This document shows, in pieces, positions 1 through 9,495 of a stretch of 64,000 nucleotides of DNA. The notes under the pieces are model-generated. The model was not told the DNA's origin. It ran no database searches and saw only the letters and a list, made by a program, of their open reading frames with translations. This DNA comes from Lentibacillus populi. GTDB taxonomy: Bacteria > Bacillota > Bacilli > Bacillales > Amphibacillaceae. The translations under genes were made by a program, and so were the position numbers. The stretch lies in assembly GCA_014642895.1 (NCBI GenBank), contig BMJD01000007.1, positions 1 through 64,000 of the forward strand. The letters run 5' to 3'. Position 1 is the stretch's first letter; each line of letters begins with the position of its first letter.

Positions 1-253
1 CAATGACCCCGGCAGTTCCGGAAACACGTTCATACGCATCTGCCATATGACCGGCACTTTGTTCATGACGAACAGGGATAAAGCGAATTCCAGCTGTTGG
101 GAATAGGTCCAACATATCCATAAAGGCAGAGCCAACAATTCCATACACCTCTTTGACATTTTCTGCGACAAGCGTTTCGACGATTGCCTCACTTGGTGTC
201 ATTTTTACTTTTTGCCTTGTTGCATTTTTTACTTCTACTTGTTGTTTTACCAT
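1..253 (-). CDS. xsc: Sulfoacetaldehyde acetyltransferase, N-terminal part (cut by window edge)
   Basis: Only the first 84 codons are inside the window. The protein reads MVKQQ..., then [32 protein letters not shown] and [19 protein letters not shown]. This is the start of a thiamine-diphosphate enzyme and matches the Xsc subfamily pattern (GIVGSAxMDxLDLFP, HEQxAGHMADxY). The glutamate of RHEQ is in the place of the ThDP-activating glutamate of the superfamily. Xsc cleaves sulfoacetaldehyde with phosphate to acetyl phosphate and sulfite. The start is ATG after GGGAGGAA. It lies 33 bp downstream of the LysR gene on the same strand and completes a taurine pathway with the aminotransferase and alanine dehydrogenase upstream. 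The subfamily call is strong because sequence and context agree, but the active-site C-terminal half is not visible. Confidence 0.87.
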   Translation of the reverse strand, partial: MVKQQVEVKNATRQKVKMTPSEAIVETLVAENVKEVYGIVGSAFMDMLDLFPTAGIRFIPVRHEQSAGHMADAYERVSGTAGVI

Positions 254-285
254 GATAACATTCCTCCCTCAAATTTATGAATCTA

Positions 286-1227
286 TCACCAATTACTTGT
301 TGGCAGATGGATTAATGTGCCAACCTCCTCCTTTTCCTGAATAATCATCCGCATTTCTTCTATAAAAAGCTCAGTAGTTGACTTTAAAACATGTCCTTTA
401 CGAAATGCGATATAAAAATAACGGTAGAAATTTATGCTTTTGACATGATGAGCCTTCAGCAGTTTTAACTTTTCCTCTTTCTTAATCGCATTTTTGGAAA
501 TAAAGGAGACACCAAGCCCAGATTCTACCGCCGCCTTTATCGCTTCGGTACTGCCTAACTCCATGACAATCGTTAATTCATCAAGCTTAAGCCCCGCTTT
601 TTGCAAATAATGCTGTACAACTTCACGCGTCCCGGATCCTTTTTCTCGAACAATAAGCGGTATTCCCTTTAATTTATCGGGTGAAATTTTCAGTTCATGA
701 TTGGGAAAGTAATCCGGTGCCGCTATCAAAACGAGTTCATCCTCTAAAATAGGTTCCATATTAATATGTGGATCCTCAATTGGCGTTTCGATTAGACCTA
801 CATCGATTCGTTGATCCTTAATGTTAGTAACAATGTTATGAGAATTGGTGATCTCTACACTCATTTGAATCAATGGGTGCGTCTCTTTAAATCGTTTTAA
901 AAACTCCGGAAGTATATACTCCCCAACTGTTAAACTGCACCCCATTCGTAAATCACCGCTAACCGTTTTCTCCATCTGTAAAATTTCCTTCTGTGCTGAA
1001 TCACTTAGAAGAATGATCTCTTTGGCGTATTTTAATAAAACGTGTGCCGACTGTGTCATTGCTACCTTCTTTGTCGTGCGTTCAAATAATTTCGTGTTTA
1101 GTTCTTCCTCCAGTGCCTTTACTTGTGAGGTAATCGTTGGTTGTGTAACATACAATATCTTTGCTGCTTCAGAAAAGCTCTTCTTTTCGGCTACGGCAAT
1201 AAATGTCTTTAACCGTTCGTAATTCAT
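286..1227 (-). CDS. LysR-family transcriptional regulator of the taurine genes
   Basis: 313 residues from the ATG (MNYERLKTFIAVAEKK) preceded by GGAAGG; longer in-frame starts have no ribosome site. The N-terminal winged helix-turn-helix (about residues 1-60, with SFSEAAKILYVTQPTITSQVKALEEEL) is typical of LysR proteins of the CysL/CysB-like branch, and residues 90-300 form the periplasmic-binding-like effector domain. It sits between the aminotransferase and xsc genes on one strand, so co-transcription is likely and it may act on its own operon. The ligand is inferred to be taurine or sulfoacetaldehyde; nothing in the sequence proves that. Confidence 0.9.
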   Translation of the reverse strand: MNYERLKTFIAVAEKKSFSEAAKILYVTQPTITSQVKALEEELNTKLFERTTKKVAMTQSAHVLLKYAKEIILLSDSAQKEILQMEKTVSGDLRMGCSLTVGEYILPEFLKRFKETHPLIQMSVEITNSHNIVTNIKDQRIDVGLIETPIEDPHINMEPILEDELVLIAAPDYFPNHELKISPDKLKGIPLIVREKGSGTREVVQHYLQKAGLKLDELTIVMELGSTEAIKAAVESGLGVSFISKNAIKKEEKLKLLKAHHVKSINFYRYFYIAFRKGHVLKSTTELFIEEMRMIIQEKEEVGTLIHLPTSNW

Positions 1228-1292
1228 ATCTATTACCTTCCCATCCAACTCCTGTTTACTCCAGCTTGGCAGCATGTGAATCAGGTTTTAAT

Positions 1293-2651
1293 CTAGATAC
1301 TGCGAATCACCGACTCAACTGTTTCCACAACAAAATTCAAATCCGCTTCCGTACTTGTCAGCGGTGGCGCGATAATGAGAACATTATTTTGCCCTGGCAC
1401 CGTATCGCCATTTTTACCGATGATTAAGCCTTTTTCTTTACACTTGCCGACGATTTCCCCCATTTTCGCCTCGTCAAGTGGTACTTTCGATTGCTTATCC
1501 GTTACCATTTCCAAACCTAGTAAAAAACCGACCTGCCTAACTTCCCCAACATTTTCATGATCCATTAATGCATGAAGTTTTCCGAGTTTTGCTTTCCCTA
1601 ATTCATGAACCCGCTCGACTATATTTTCCTTTTCGATAATCTCGATATTTTTTAGTGCAACGGCACATGCAGCTGGGTGTCCACCATATGTTGAAACGTG
1701 GCGGAAATGATTATCTTTTCCAGTTTGTTTGAACACATCATAGATTTCCGATTTAACTGCTGTTGCGCCTAACGGCAGGTAACCACTCGTTAACCCTTTG
1801 GCCATCGTCACAATATCAGGCTGAACCCCTTCAGCATGCATGAATCCGAACATTTTCCCTGTTCTGCCGTACCCGGAAACAACTTCATCCATAATCAACA
1901 GGACATTGTGTTTTTTACAAATCTCCGCTACACGCTGGATATACTTTGGGAATGGGATAATAACACCGCCGCCGGAGATGAATGGTTCCATAATAAATGC
2001 AGCTACAGTTTCTTCCCCTTCCCAATTAATCATTTCCTCCAGCATTTGCGCAGCTTTTAAATCTGACTCTTCCGGATCCCCGCCAAAAATAGAGCGATAG
2101 CTGTACGGCGGGTAAACGTGTAAAAACCCTGGTGCCCCTGGATCATATTTGACGCGACGATTCGCCTGTGCTGTTGCACTTAAAGCTCCAAGCGTTGATC
2201 CATGGTAAGCCCGATAACGCGAGATGAATTTGTATTTACCCTGATTTCCGGTTTGATTATGATATTGCCGGACAATTTTAAACGCTGTTTCATTTGCCTC
2301 CGACCCACTATTGGAGAAAAACGTTTGATAATCGCCCCCTAATAACTGACTAATCTTTCCTGCTAGCTCAACTGCGGGCGGATGGTTCATCGTCAACGGA
2401 AAATAGGTTAGCTTCCTCATTTGCTCGGCCGCCGCATCCGCAATTTCCTGCCGCCCGTAACCTAGATTCAAACACCATAGCCCGGATACACCATCAAGAT
2501 ATTTTTTGCCATCCGCATCAACAAACCATGATCCTTCACCAGATACTGCCATCATGTCCTGTGCATCCGGATTATAACGATGCATAGCATTCCATAAATG
2601 GGATGTTGTTTTCTCCGCAACATGACTCATTTCAACTTCTGCCTTCATCAT
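1293..2651 (-). CDS. tpa: Taurine:pyruvate aminotransferase (class III, PLP)
   Basis: About 452 residues from the ATG pair after GGGGGCAGATA. Class III aminotransferase features are clear: the PLP phosphate-binding region (FFSNSGSEANETAFKIVRQY), the YHGSTLGALSATA segment, LLIMDEVVSGYGRTGKMFG with the PLP-ring aspartate, and the Schiff-base lysine in MAKGLTSGYLPLG. The family includes Tpa, beta-alanine and omega-amino-acid aminotransferases, which cannot be separated by motifs alone. The position between alanine dehydrogenase and xsc makes taurine plus pyruvate to sulfoacetaldehyde plus alanine the best call. The alternative is an omega-amino acid:pyruvate transaminase of other specificity. 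Confidence 0.85.
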   Translation of the reverse strand: MMKAEVEMSHVAEKTTSHLWNAMHRYNPDAQDMMAVSGEGSWFVDADGKKYLDGVSGLWCLNLGYGRQEIADAAAEQMRKLTYFPLTMNHPPAVELAGKISQLLGGDYQTFFSNSGSEANETAFKIVRQYHNQTGNQGKYKFISRYRAYHGSTLGALSATAQANRRVKYDPGAPGFLHVYPPYSYRSIFGGDPEESDLKAAQMLEEMINWEGEETVAAFIMEPFISGGGVIIPFPKYIQRVAEICKKHNVLLIMDEVVSGYGRTGKMFGFMHAEGVQPDIVTMAKGLTSGYLPLGATAVKSEIYDVFKQTGKDNHFRHVSTYGGHPAACAVALKNIEIIEKENIVERVHELGKAKLGKLHALMDHENVGEVRQVGFLLGLEMVTDKQSKVPLDEAKMGEIVGKCKEKGLIIGKNGDTVPGQNNVLIIAPPLTSTEADLNFVVETVESVIRSI

Positions 2652-2763
2652 TATCTGCCCCCATTTCATTTATTAAAAAAACCCCTTTGAAGCTGGTAAT
2701 CCTTGTGAAGCGTCTCCCAGAATTGGATTGCTGTCTACCATTGGACGATGTTATCCTCATTTG

Positions 2764-2789
2764 ATGCAACCCTTCCATGGACAGGTTGC
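2764..2789 (-). other. Small hairpin between ald and tpa
   Basis: TGCAACC and GGTTGCA form a 7-bp stem with a 12-nt loop in the 150-bp ald-tpa spacer. No T-run follows on the minus strand, so it looks like an RNA processing or stability element rather than a terminator. Function is inference. Confidence 0.3.
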
Positions 2790-2801
2790 AATCTACTGAA
2801 T

Positions 2802-3938
2802 CTAATAAGTAGAAACCGGCTTTTCCGTTAAAACAGAAGTCAATGACCGATATGGTAATTTGTGTGTATCACTAACTTTTTCATGCGTTACATAACCGTT
2901 ATACGTGTTCACACCTTTGGCAAAAGCTTCATTCGTTTCAGCCGCCTTCTGTAACCCATGATTAGCTAGAAAAACACCGTACTGACTTGTATTATTTGTC
3001 AGGGATAAGGTCGATGTCCGTGACACAGCGCCAGGCATATTCGCTACAGCGTAATGCAGTACACCATGTTTCAAATAGACTGGTTCATCATGTGTGGTAA
3101 TGCGATCAACTGTCTCAATCGATCCGCCCTGGTCTACCGCAACATCAATAATGACCGATCCATTGGACATTTCTTTCACCATATCTTCTGAGACGAGTTG
3201 TGGTGCTTTAGCCCCCGGTATCAATACTGCACCAACTAATAAATCCGCCTGTCTGACTGCTTCTCTTATATTCAATGGATTGGACATAACGGTTGCGACA
3301 GCTCCGCCAAATAAGTCATCAAGTTCTCTTAGCCGTTTTGCATTAATATCAATGATCGTCACATTAGCCCGCAGTCCGATCGCCATTTTTGCAGCATTTG
3401 TCCCTACCATACCACCACCGACAATCACTACATGAGCCGGCCTAACACCTGGAACCCCACTAAGCAAAATGCCTTTTCCACCTTGATTTTTTTCTAAAAA
3501 TTGTGCACCAATTTGTATGGCCATCCGTCCGGCAACCTCACTCATCGGTGCTAAAAGCGGCAGGGAACCATCTTTATTCTGGATTGTTTCATAGGCAATC
3601 GCCGTCACTTTCTTCTCGACAAGCCGACGGGTTAATTCCGGTTCAGCTGCCAAATGCAGATATGTGAATAAAATCAACCCTTCTCGTAAATATGCATATT
3701 CTTCCGGCTGTGGCTCCTTCACCTTCATTACCATCTCTGCAGCCCAAGCATCACGTGCTTTTGCAACAATTTCTGCACCCACCGCCTTGTATTCTTCATC
3801 AACGAAACCGCTTTCATTACCTGCCAGGGTCTCCACTAATACACGATGTCCCGCGTCAACAAACGCTGTCACGCCTGATGGGGTTAGCGCAACTCGATTT
3901 TCATTGTTTTTAACTTCACGAGGAACCCCAATTATCAT
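2802..3938 (-). CDS. ald: Alanine dehydrogenase
   Basis: 378 residues from the ATG of [18 protein letters not shown], the same length as B. subtilis Ald. That ATG has GGAG at 8 nt; upstream ATGs are badly spaced. Visible marks are the N-terminal pyruvate-binding segment (RVALTPSGV), the [10 protein letters not shown] catalytic-lysine stretch, the [10 protein letters not shown] histidine segment, and the NAD-binding fold with [19 protein letters not shown] near residue 165. It oxidatively deaminates L-alanine to pyruvate and ammonium. In this operon it would regenerate the pyruvate consumed by Tpa, releasing taurine nitrogen as ammonium, as in known taurine pathways. Confidence 0.96.
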   Translation of the reverse strand: MIIGVPREVKNNENRVALTPSGVTAFVDAGHRVLVETLAGNESGFVDEEYKAVGAEIVAKARDAWAAEMVMKVKEPQPEEYAYLREGLILFTYLHLAAEPELTRRLVEKKVTAIAYETIQNKDGSLPLLAPMSEVAGRMAIQIGAQFLEKNQGGKGILLSGVPGVRPAHVVIVGGGMVGTNAAKMAIGLRANVTIIDINAKRLRELDDLFGGAVATVMSNPLNIREAVRQADLLVGAVLIPGAKAPQLVSEDMVKEMSNGSVIIDVAVDQGGSIETVDRITTHDEPVYLKHGVLHYAVANMPGAVSRTSTLSLTNNTSQYGVFLANHGLQKAAETNEAFAKGVNTYNGYVTHEKVSDTHKLPYRSLTSVLTEKPVSTY

Positions 3939-4137
3939 AATCATCACTCCATTCTCCCCAAAAATAACCACTACAACAAGCTACATACAGATCGCGACGT
4001 CCGTACCAGTTGTAGCAGGTTTATATTAAGTATATTCCAGAACGTAAATAAATTTCAAACGTTTTTATTTAATTCTGATATTCAGAAATTAAATGAGTCT
4101 TATTGGAATAACTTATAAATGGGGTTCCACTATTGAT

Positions 4138-4860
4138 CTAGCCGAATTTGCGTGATAAATTAATTTTAAATCTGTACATATCACTCCGATAATATGCTTC
4201 TTCCATCTCAATCACATTGCCTCCCTGATCTTTTATAATCCGCTCGGCGATCAGTACATTTTTATTTGCGGGAACGTCCAAGTAATCTTGATCCTCCGGT
4301 AATAGTTGTCCGCTCGTAATCGTCTGGTCTGCCTCAGCAAACTGAATTCCCAATTCATTTTCAACCAAATCATAAAGTGTTGCGTTATCCAGGTCATACT
4401 TAATTAATTTTTTCCCTATTACAATTGGATAATAATGCCGTTCCACTCCGATTGCAATATCATCGGCATATCGGATTCGTTTGATGAAATAAGCCTCCTT
4501 AAAACCAGTCTGCTGCTGAATATACGCCGATGGTGTTGTAAGATAATGCGTAATAAGCCTTGCCCCGGGTTTCATTCCCATATAGCGAATCGTTTCGGTT
4601 GTACTGCTTAAATTTCCCAGCCAATCATGAATTGGCTTCAATGAGACAAACGTCCCCTTCCCGTGTCGCTTTTCCAATATCCCCTCTCGGACTAAAAGGT
4701 TGATAGCTTCACGGACGGTACTGCGGCTAATGCTATATTCCTCCATAAATTGGCGCTCACTTGGAATCTGGTCAGAAAGGATTCCTTCAGCTACTTGGTT
4801 TTCAATGATTTCTTTTAGCTGGATATGTAGTGGTATCGAATTTGTGTGGTCAAGTTGCAC
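4138..4860 (-). CDS. GntR-family regulator with UTRA domain
   Basis: 240 residues. The N-terminal GntR winged helix covers about residues 5-75 (PLHIQLKEIIENQVAEGIL, then SISRSTVREAINLLVREGIL and KRHGKGTFV). Residues 95-235 are a UTRA/HutC ligand-binding domain. It is divergent from the AtoE-type carrier gene at 5065 and about 200 bp upstream of ald, so it probably controls the carrier, the taurine operon or both. The ligand is unknown. UTRA regulators commonly bind small organic acids, amino acids or sugar phosphates. Confidence 0.88.
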   Translation of the reverse strand: MQLDHTNSIPLHIQLKEIIENQVAEGILSDQIPSERQFMEEYSISRSTVREAINLLVREGILEKRHGKGTFVSLKPIHDWLGNLSSTTETIRYMGMKPGARLITHYLTTPSAYIQQQTGFKEAYFIKRIRYADDIAIGVERHYYPIVIGKKLIKYDLDNATLYDLVENELGIQFAEADQTITSGQLLPEDQDYLDVPANKNVLIAERIIKDQGGNVIEMEEAYYRSDMYRFKINLSRKFG

Positions 4861-5064
4861 GTTAGACTTCCTCTTTTCTTAAGGTTTTTATTACAGGATA
4901 GCAAAGACGACGGGAAAGTAAAGGGGAACAGTTTTGTTTTAATATACTATTTCTTTCTCCCCACTGACAAGCATACACTAAAAATATATTCCAATTTAAT
5001 GAATCCTTTGCTATTATATTTTTCATAATCATTTTCACATCTACGGAGAAGGGGGAGAAAGCTT

Positions 5065-6399
5065 TTGAAAGCAATCACATCTTTTTTTGACCGGTTGGTG
5101 CAGCGCTTTTTACCTGATGCATTTTTGTTTGCCATCATTTTAACGTTTGTTGTGTTTTTATTGGGTATTTTCTTTACGGACAACTCACCCATCGATATGG
5201 TTGAATATTGGGGAACGGGCTTCTGGGATTTACTGGCTTTTGCGATGCAGATGTCGTTAATCGTCGTGACCGGTTATATTTTGGCAAATACACCTATTAT
5301 TAAAAATTTCCTGTCCAAATTAAGCCGTCTGGCAAACACACCGGAGCAAGCAATTTTAGCAGTTACGTTCATTGCATCTATTGCTTGTTTGATCAATTAT
5401 GGGTTTGGACTTGTTGTTGGGGCATTGTACGCCATTCATGTTGCCAAGCGGGTTCCGACGGTGGATTATCGGGTATTGATGGCTAGCTCGTACAGTGGGT
5501 TTTTGCTGTGGCATGGCGGTCTATCCGGTTCGATTCCATTGTTAATTGCAACACCTGGGCATTTTTTAGAGGACACAATGGGAGTCATTCCCGTTTCGGA
5601 GACGTTATTCAGTGGCTTCAACATCTTCATTGTATTGGTCCTTCTATTCACCTTGCCGTTTTTGAACCGGTTTTTGATGAAATCCAGAGATCCACTCCAA
5701 AATACGGATGCATCTCTTTGGCAGCCTGAAGCAGTTACGGAAAATGAGTCAGAAGATGTAATAGAAAAGGAAAAGCTGACACCCGCTGAACGCTTGGAAA
5801 ACAGCCAAACCATTTCTATCATTACCGGGATACTCGGGCTATGCTTTGTGATCTATTATTTTGTAGAGAACGGATTTGATCTAAATATTAACATTGTCAA
5901 TTTTATCTTTCTATTTTTAGGGATTATTTTTCACAAAACACCGCGCCGCTTTTTAAACAGTGTGACAGGTGCGGTGAAAAATGCTGGCGGGATCATTGTT
6001 CAATTCCCGTTTTATGCCGGTATTATGGGTATGATGGTCACCTCCGGATTATCAGAACAAATGTCACTATGGTTTGTTAGTATTTCCAATGAAACGACCT
6101 TGCCACTGTTCACCTTTATCAGTGCAGGTATCGTCAACTTTTTCGTTCCATCAGGCGGTGGACAATGGGCAGTTCAGGGGCCTATTATGATTCCAGCTGC
6201 ACTTGAAATCGGCGCCGACACTGCAAAAACAGCCATGGCGGTTGCTTGGGGGGATGCCTGGACGAATATGATTCAGCCATTCTGGGCGTTACCACTGCTT
6301 GCCATCGCTGGTTTAAAAGTGCGCGATATCATGGGATTTTGTGTGATGATTTTGATTTACAGTTTTATCCCGATCGCTATCGGTCTATTATTCTTTTAA
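5065..6399 (+). CDS. AtoE-type short-chain fatty acid transporter family protein
   Basis: 444 residues from TTG with GGGGGAG 9-10 nt upstream. About ten to twelve hydrophobic segments and a charged cytoplasmic linker near residues 215-250. The sequence resembles the AtoE / TIGR00366 family (DRLVQRFLPDAFLFAIILTF; GLVVGALYAIHVAKR; FVPSGGGQWAVQGPIM), which in E. coli takes up short-chain fatty acids. No taurine importer is visible elsewhere in the cluster, so this carrier, divergent from the GntR regulator, may bring in taurine, another C2-C3 sulfonate or a related acid. That substrate assignment is inference. Confidence 0.82.
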   Translation: MKAITSFFDRLVQRFLPDAFLFAIILTFVVFLLGIFFTDNSPIDMVEYWGTGFWDLLAFAMQMSLIVVTGYILANTPIIKNFLSKLSRLANTPEQAILAVTFIASIACLINYGFGLVVGALYAIHVAKRVPTVDYRVLMASSYSGFLLWHGGLSGSIPLLIATPGHFLEDTMGVIPVSETLFSGFNIFIVLVLLFTLPFLNRFLMKSRDPLQNTDASLWQPEAVTENESEDVIEKEKLTPAERLENSQTISIITGILGLCFVIYYFVENGFDLNINIVNFIFLFLGIIFHKTPRRFLNSVTGAVKNAGGIIVQFPFYAGIMGMMVTSGLSEQMSLWFVSISNETTLPLFTFISAGIVNFFVPSGGGQWAVQGPIMIPAALEIGADTAKTAMAVAWGDAWTNMIQPFWALPLLAIAGLKVRDIMGFCVMILIYSFIPIAIGLLFF

Positions 6400-6402
6400 C
6401 AG

Positions 6403-6441
6403 AAAAAAGTCCTCGGAAGCAATTGCTTGCGGGGATTTTTT
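6403..6441. terminator. Bidirectional rho-independent terminator
   Basis: A-run, GTCCTCGGAAGCAA, TTGCTTGCGGGGAT, T-run. The stem pairs with few mismatches and has A/T runs on both sides, as expected between the convergent carrier (+) and EamA (-) genes. Confidence 0.85.
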
Positions 6442-6444
6442 ACA

Positions 6445-7368
6445 CTATTTCACGTTCCATTTGCTTGTCACTTGAGCAATGATGATCCCAACGATTATCA
6501 AAACCGATCCAGTTATAACGCCAACGGACATTGTTTCATCGATAATGAGACTGCTAAACAACAGGCCAAATATCGGGACGAGCAATGTTGAGATTGTGGC
6601 TGTTACCATATCGATCAAACTTAAAATAAGAAACCAAACCGTAAAACATAGTGCCGAAGCTAGTATTCCCGTAAATAAAATATAGTAGATACTATGTACG
6701 TTTAAATCCACTGGGTGGTTCCATTCTGTAAATACGGTTGCAATAATTATTCCGATTGTGCCGAAAAGCATTTGATAGGCATTGGTCTCAACCTTGGGCA
6801 AATGCTGAAGCTTAATCCGGTAATACACATTGGAAACCGCCCATGAAACTGCCGCAATAATAATAAGTAATTCTCCAAAGATGACACTTATATCCTGTCC
6901 GATCCAAATATCCCAGCCTAATATGGTTAGGAGTCCAATCATCCCAATCAATAACCCGATAAATTTTGCTGATGTTAATTTTTCACTAAGGAATTTCGCG
7001 GCTAACAGGCTGCTCCACATCGGCATTGAGTACAATAATACGGACGATTTACCCGCATCAACAAACCGAAGCCCGTACATAACAAAAAGAAAAACGATGG
7101 ATGTCTGTAAAATCCCCAGAATAATAAGCTGTTTCCAATATTGTTTAAGCGGAAAACCCTTTTTGGACAGCCAAACGATCATCAATAACACAATGGAACC
7201 AGTGCCAAACCGGAATGCTGAAAAGGTAAACGGACCCATATAGGCAAGCACTTCCTTCATTAGAATCCATGCATATCCCCAAAGAATCGTGACAGTTAGA
7301 ATCAGTCCCCACAGGATGGCTTTGTTTTTTTGCAATATAGCGGTAAATGAATTGGTTTGATGTTGCAT
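6445..7368 (-). CDS. EamA/DMT-family transporter
   Basis: 307 residues from the ATG of MQHQTNSFTAIL, preceded by GGGAGG at 6 nt; the 11-codon upstream extension lacks a ribosome site. Ten hydrophobic segments in two EamA repeats (about residues 20-150 and 165-300), with GYAWILMKEVLAYMGPFTF and VLLYSMPMWSSLLA marking the first repeat. Drug/metabolite transporters of this type export amino acids, nucleosides or other metabolites; no substrate can be read from the sequence. It is convergent with the AtoE-type carrier and not obviously part of the taurine unit. Confidence 0.9.
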   Translation of the reverse strand: MQHQTNSFTAILQKNKAILWGLILTVTILWGYAWILMKEVLAYMGPFTFSAFRFGTGSIVLLMIVWLSKKGFPLKQYWKQLIILGILQTSIVFLFVMYGLRFVDAGKSSVLLYSMPMWSSLLAAKFLSEKLTSAKFIGLLIGMIGLLTILGWDIWIGQDISVIFGELLIIIAAVSWAVSNVYYRIKLQHLPKVETNAYQMLFGTIGIIIATVFTEWNHPVDLNVHSIYYILFTGILASALCFTVWFLILSLIDMVTATISTLLVPIFGLLFSSLIIDETMSVGVITGSVLIIVGIIIAQVTSKWNVK

Positions 7369-7476
7369 GTTGGTCCTCCCTTGATGGTAATTTTTATGCA
7401 TGTTATCAATTTAAGGATAGCAAATTAATTGACCAAAAAAAATAAGCCTGCCCATGACACGCTTTAGTTAATTGCT

Positions 7477-7716
7477 TTACGACTGATTGGTTTGGCTATT
7501 CTTTTCCAAAAGTTTATCGATGACGGTGGTAACGTCCCGGTCAATATTGCGAATGTCACGCTGTAAACCGCTTAAACCGAGTCCTATATCATTTATTCTC
7601 ATTTCTATATCCGTAACATGTTCATCTAAACGATATCCGCTTGTTTGGATATCTTTCACTTCGTCCGACATATCAGTAATCGTCTTCAGCAAACTGTCAA
7701 TCATTTCCTTATTCAA
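7477..7716 (-). CDS. Small coiled-coil hypothetical protein
   Basis: 79 residues from TTG after GGGAGG at 5 nt (codons TTG AAT AAG GAA ATG). Mostly heptad-like helix with repeated hydrophobic spacing (MIDSLLKTITDMSDEV; VTDIEMRINDIGLGLSGL), acidic and with no cysteine. It resembles short coiled-coil proteins found next to variable genes in Bacillaceae. Function unknown. Confidence 0.72.
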   Translation of the reverse strand: MNKEMIDSLLKTITDMSDEVKDIQTSGYRLDEHVTDIEMRINDIGLGLSGLQRDIRNIDRDVTTVIDKLLEKNSQTNQS

Positions 7717-7846
7717 CGAATCCCTCCCTTATCCGTGGTTATCGTAACATTCAGGCATGTGCCTCACAAGTGCCTTTGGAACGAATCCCATTTTTTCGGG
7801 TGGGTATATTTGTCTAGTTGAACGTTCAGGAATTTACGAGTTGTTT

Positions 7847-7896
7847 ATCCCCCGCCTTTCACGTTTTTGGTTTACTTACGCTTAGAGGTGGGGGAT
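7847..7896. repeat. G/C-rich hairpin downstream of tctA
   Basis: ATCCCCCGCCT at 7847-7857 pairs with AGGTGGGGGAT at 7886-7896 (10 of 11 bp). There is no T-run on either side, so it is not a standard terminator. Hairpins of this look occur at ends of IS200/IS605-like elements, but no tnpA or tnpB is present. It may be a solo end or a non-autonomous relic. Confidence 0.35.
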
Positions 7897-7947
7897 TACA
7901 GTCCGTTACTGCGTGATAAAAGATTTGTACTTTATCCAATCGGATCC

Positions 7948-9459
7948 CTAGGCACTTTGGTCATTTTCTGCTGGCGCTTTCTTCTTTGGTTTTCGACTTT
8001 TCATAATTGGCACCAAAAACGCCAAGAAAGCAACAAGCAGCATGACAGCTGCAATCGGACTGGTTACAAAAATGGAAAGACTTCCATTGGAAATGGTCAA
8101 TGATTGCCTGAAAGCCTGTTCCATCATGCCTCCTAGTATAAATGCAAGTAACAGTGGTGCAGCTGGAAATTGAATCAGCCTCATGACATAGCCAAGAATG
8201 CCAAATGCCAACAGAAGGTAAAGATCAAACGTGCTAAAGCTGATGGCATAAACCCCAATAATACAAAATACAATCACCAGTGAAATCAACAACTGTCTAG
8301 GTACAAGCAGAATCCGGGAAATGTACGGAATTAGCGGCAGGTTCAGGATAAGTAATAGAATGTTGCCGATATACATACTCGCAATAACCCCCCAGAAAAT
8401 ATCTGGATGATCGGTCATCAACAACGGCCCTGGCTGAATACCTAGTACAATCAAAGCACCGAGCATAACAGCAGTTGTCCCCGAACCAGGAATGCCGAGG
8501 CTTAGCAATGGAACGAACGCACCACTTGATGCAGCATTATTAGCTGATTCTGGAGCTGCAACCCCTCTAATTGCACCTTTTCCAAATTCCTCGGGATTTT
8601 TAGAAAGTTTCTTTTCCGTTATATAGGCGAGAAAGGAAGAAATTGTACCTCCCGCACCGGGTAAAACACCAACAAGGAATCCTAGAACAGATTGCCTCCC
8701 CATTGTAGGAGTCAATTCTTTCGCTTCCTTTTTTGAAAGTTTTAAACTCCCAATGTTATGCATGTCGCTTGCTTTCTCTTTTCTATTTTTAATAAGCGAT
8801 GCTACTTCGGCAAGAGCGAACAAACCAAGTGCGATCACAAGAAAGTCAATTCCTTCTAGCAAATGCGGGTTACCAAATGTAAAACGAGGTGTGCCGGTTT
8901 GTGCATCAATACCAATTGTGGCAATCATGAGACCGATGGTACCCGAAATTAACGCTTTAATCGTTGACCCTTCGGAAAGACTGGCTATCGCAGTTAACCC
9001 TAAAAGCATCAAGGCGAAATATTCCGGCGGTCCAAACGAAACCGCTACCTTGGATAAAAGTGGAGCTAAAAATGTCAAAAAAATGATACTGATCGTTCCA
9101 CCTACGAATGATCCGATTGCGGCAATCGCAAGTGCTTTCCCTGCATGTCCTTGTTTTGCCAGTGGATAGCCGTCGAATGTTGTCGCTACGGCTTCAGAAA
9201 CACCGGGTGCATTCAGCAAAATCGACGATGCCGCCCCACCGTATGCGGCACCGTAATAGACCCCAGCCATTAACAACAGGGCAATTGCAGGATCCATTCC
9301 ATATGTTATCGGGATCATGACGGCAATTGCGGTAATCGGACCAAGTCCTGGTATCATACCGATAACCGTACCAACAATGACGCCGATTAAGACAAACGTT
9401 AATCCTTGTAAGCTTAAAGCTATTTGAAATCCTTGGGCAAGTCCGCTAAATACGTCCAT
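7948..9459 (-). CDS. tctA: Tripartite tricarboxylate transporter, large membrane subunit TctA
   Basis: 503 residues, start ATG after GAGGAGG. Many membrane segments with the family signature regions GVIVGTVIGMIPGLGPITAIAVMIP (two parts, each under the family G-rich pattern) and FLVGVLPGAGGTISSF, plus LGIPGSGTTAVMLGAL. TctA is the large transport subunit that works with TctB and the extracytoplasmic binding protein TctC. It is the last gene of the tctC-tctB-tctA unit, 36 bp after tctB. The family carries citrate, tricarballylate and many other carboxylates; the substrate here is not determined. Confidence 0.95.
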   Translation of the reverse strand: MDVFSGLAQGFQIALSLQGLTFVLIGVIVGTVIGMIPGLGPITAIAVMIPITYGMDPAIALLLMAGVYYGAAYGGAASSILLNAPGVSEAVATTFDGYPLAKQGHAGKALAIAAIGSFVGGTISIIFLTFLAPLLSKVAVSFGPPEYFALMLLGLTAIASLSEGSTIKALISGTIGLMIATIGIDAQTGTPRFTFGNPHLLEGIDFLVIALGLFALAEVASLIKNRKEKASDMHNIGSLKLSKKEAKELTPTMGRQSVLGFLVGVLPGAGGTISSFLAYITEKKLSKNPEEFGKGAIRGVAAPESANNAASSGAFVPLLSLGIPGSGTTAVMLGALIVLGIQPGPLLMTDHPDIFWGVIASMYIGNILLLILNLPLIPYISRILLVPRQLLISLVIVFCIIGVYAISFSTFDLYLLLAFGILGYVMRLIQFPAAPLLLAFILGGMMEQAFRQSLTISNGSLSIFVTSPIAAVMLLVAFLAFLVPIMKSRKPKKKAPAENDQSA

Positions 9460-9495
9460 GTTGTAACCTCCTCTAGTGCAAATCCAAAATTTTCA

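Noticed and set aside
4862..5192. Minus-strand frames upstream of the GntR gene
   Set aside because: They overlap the start of the AtoE-type gene and have no coding pattern.
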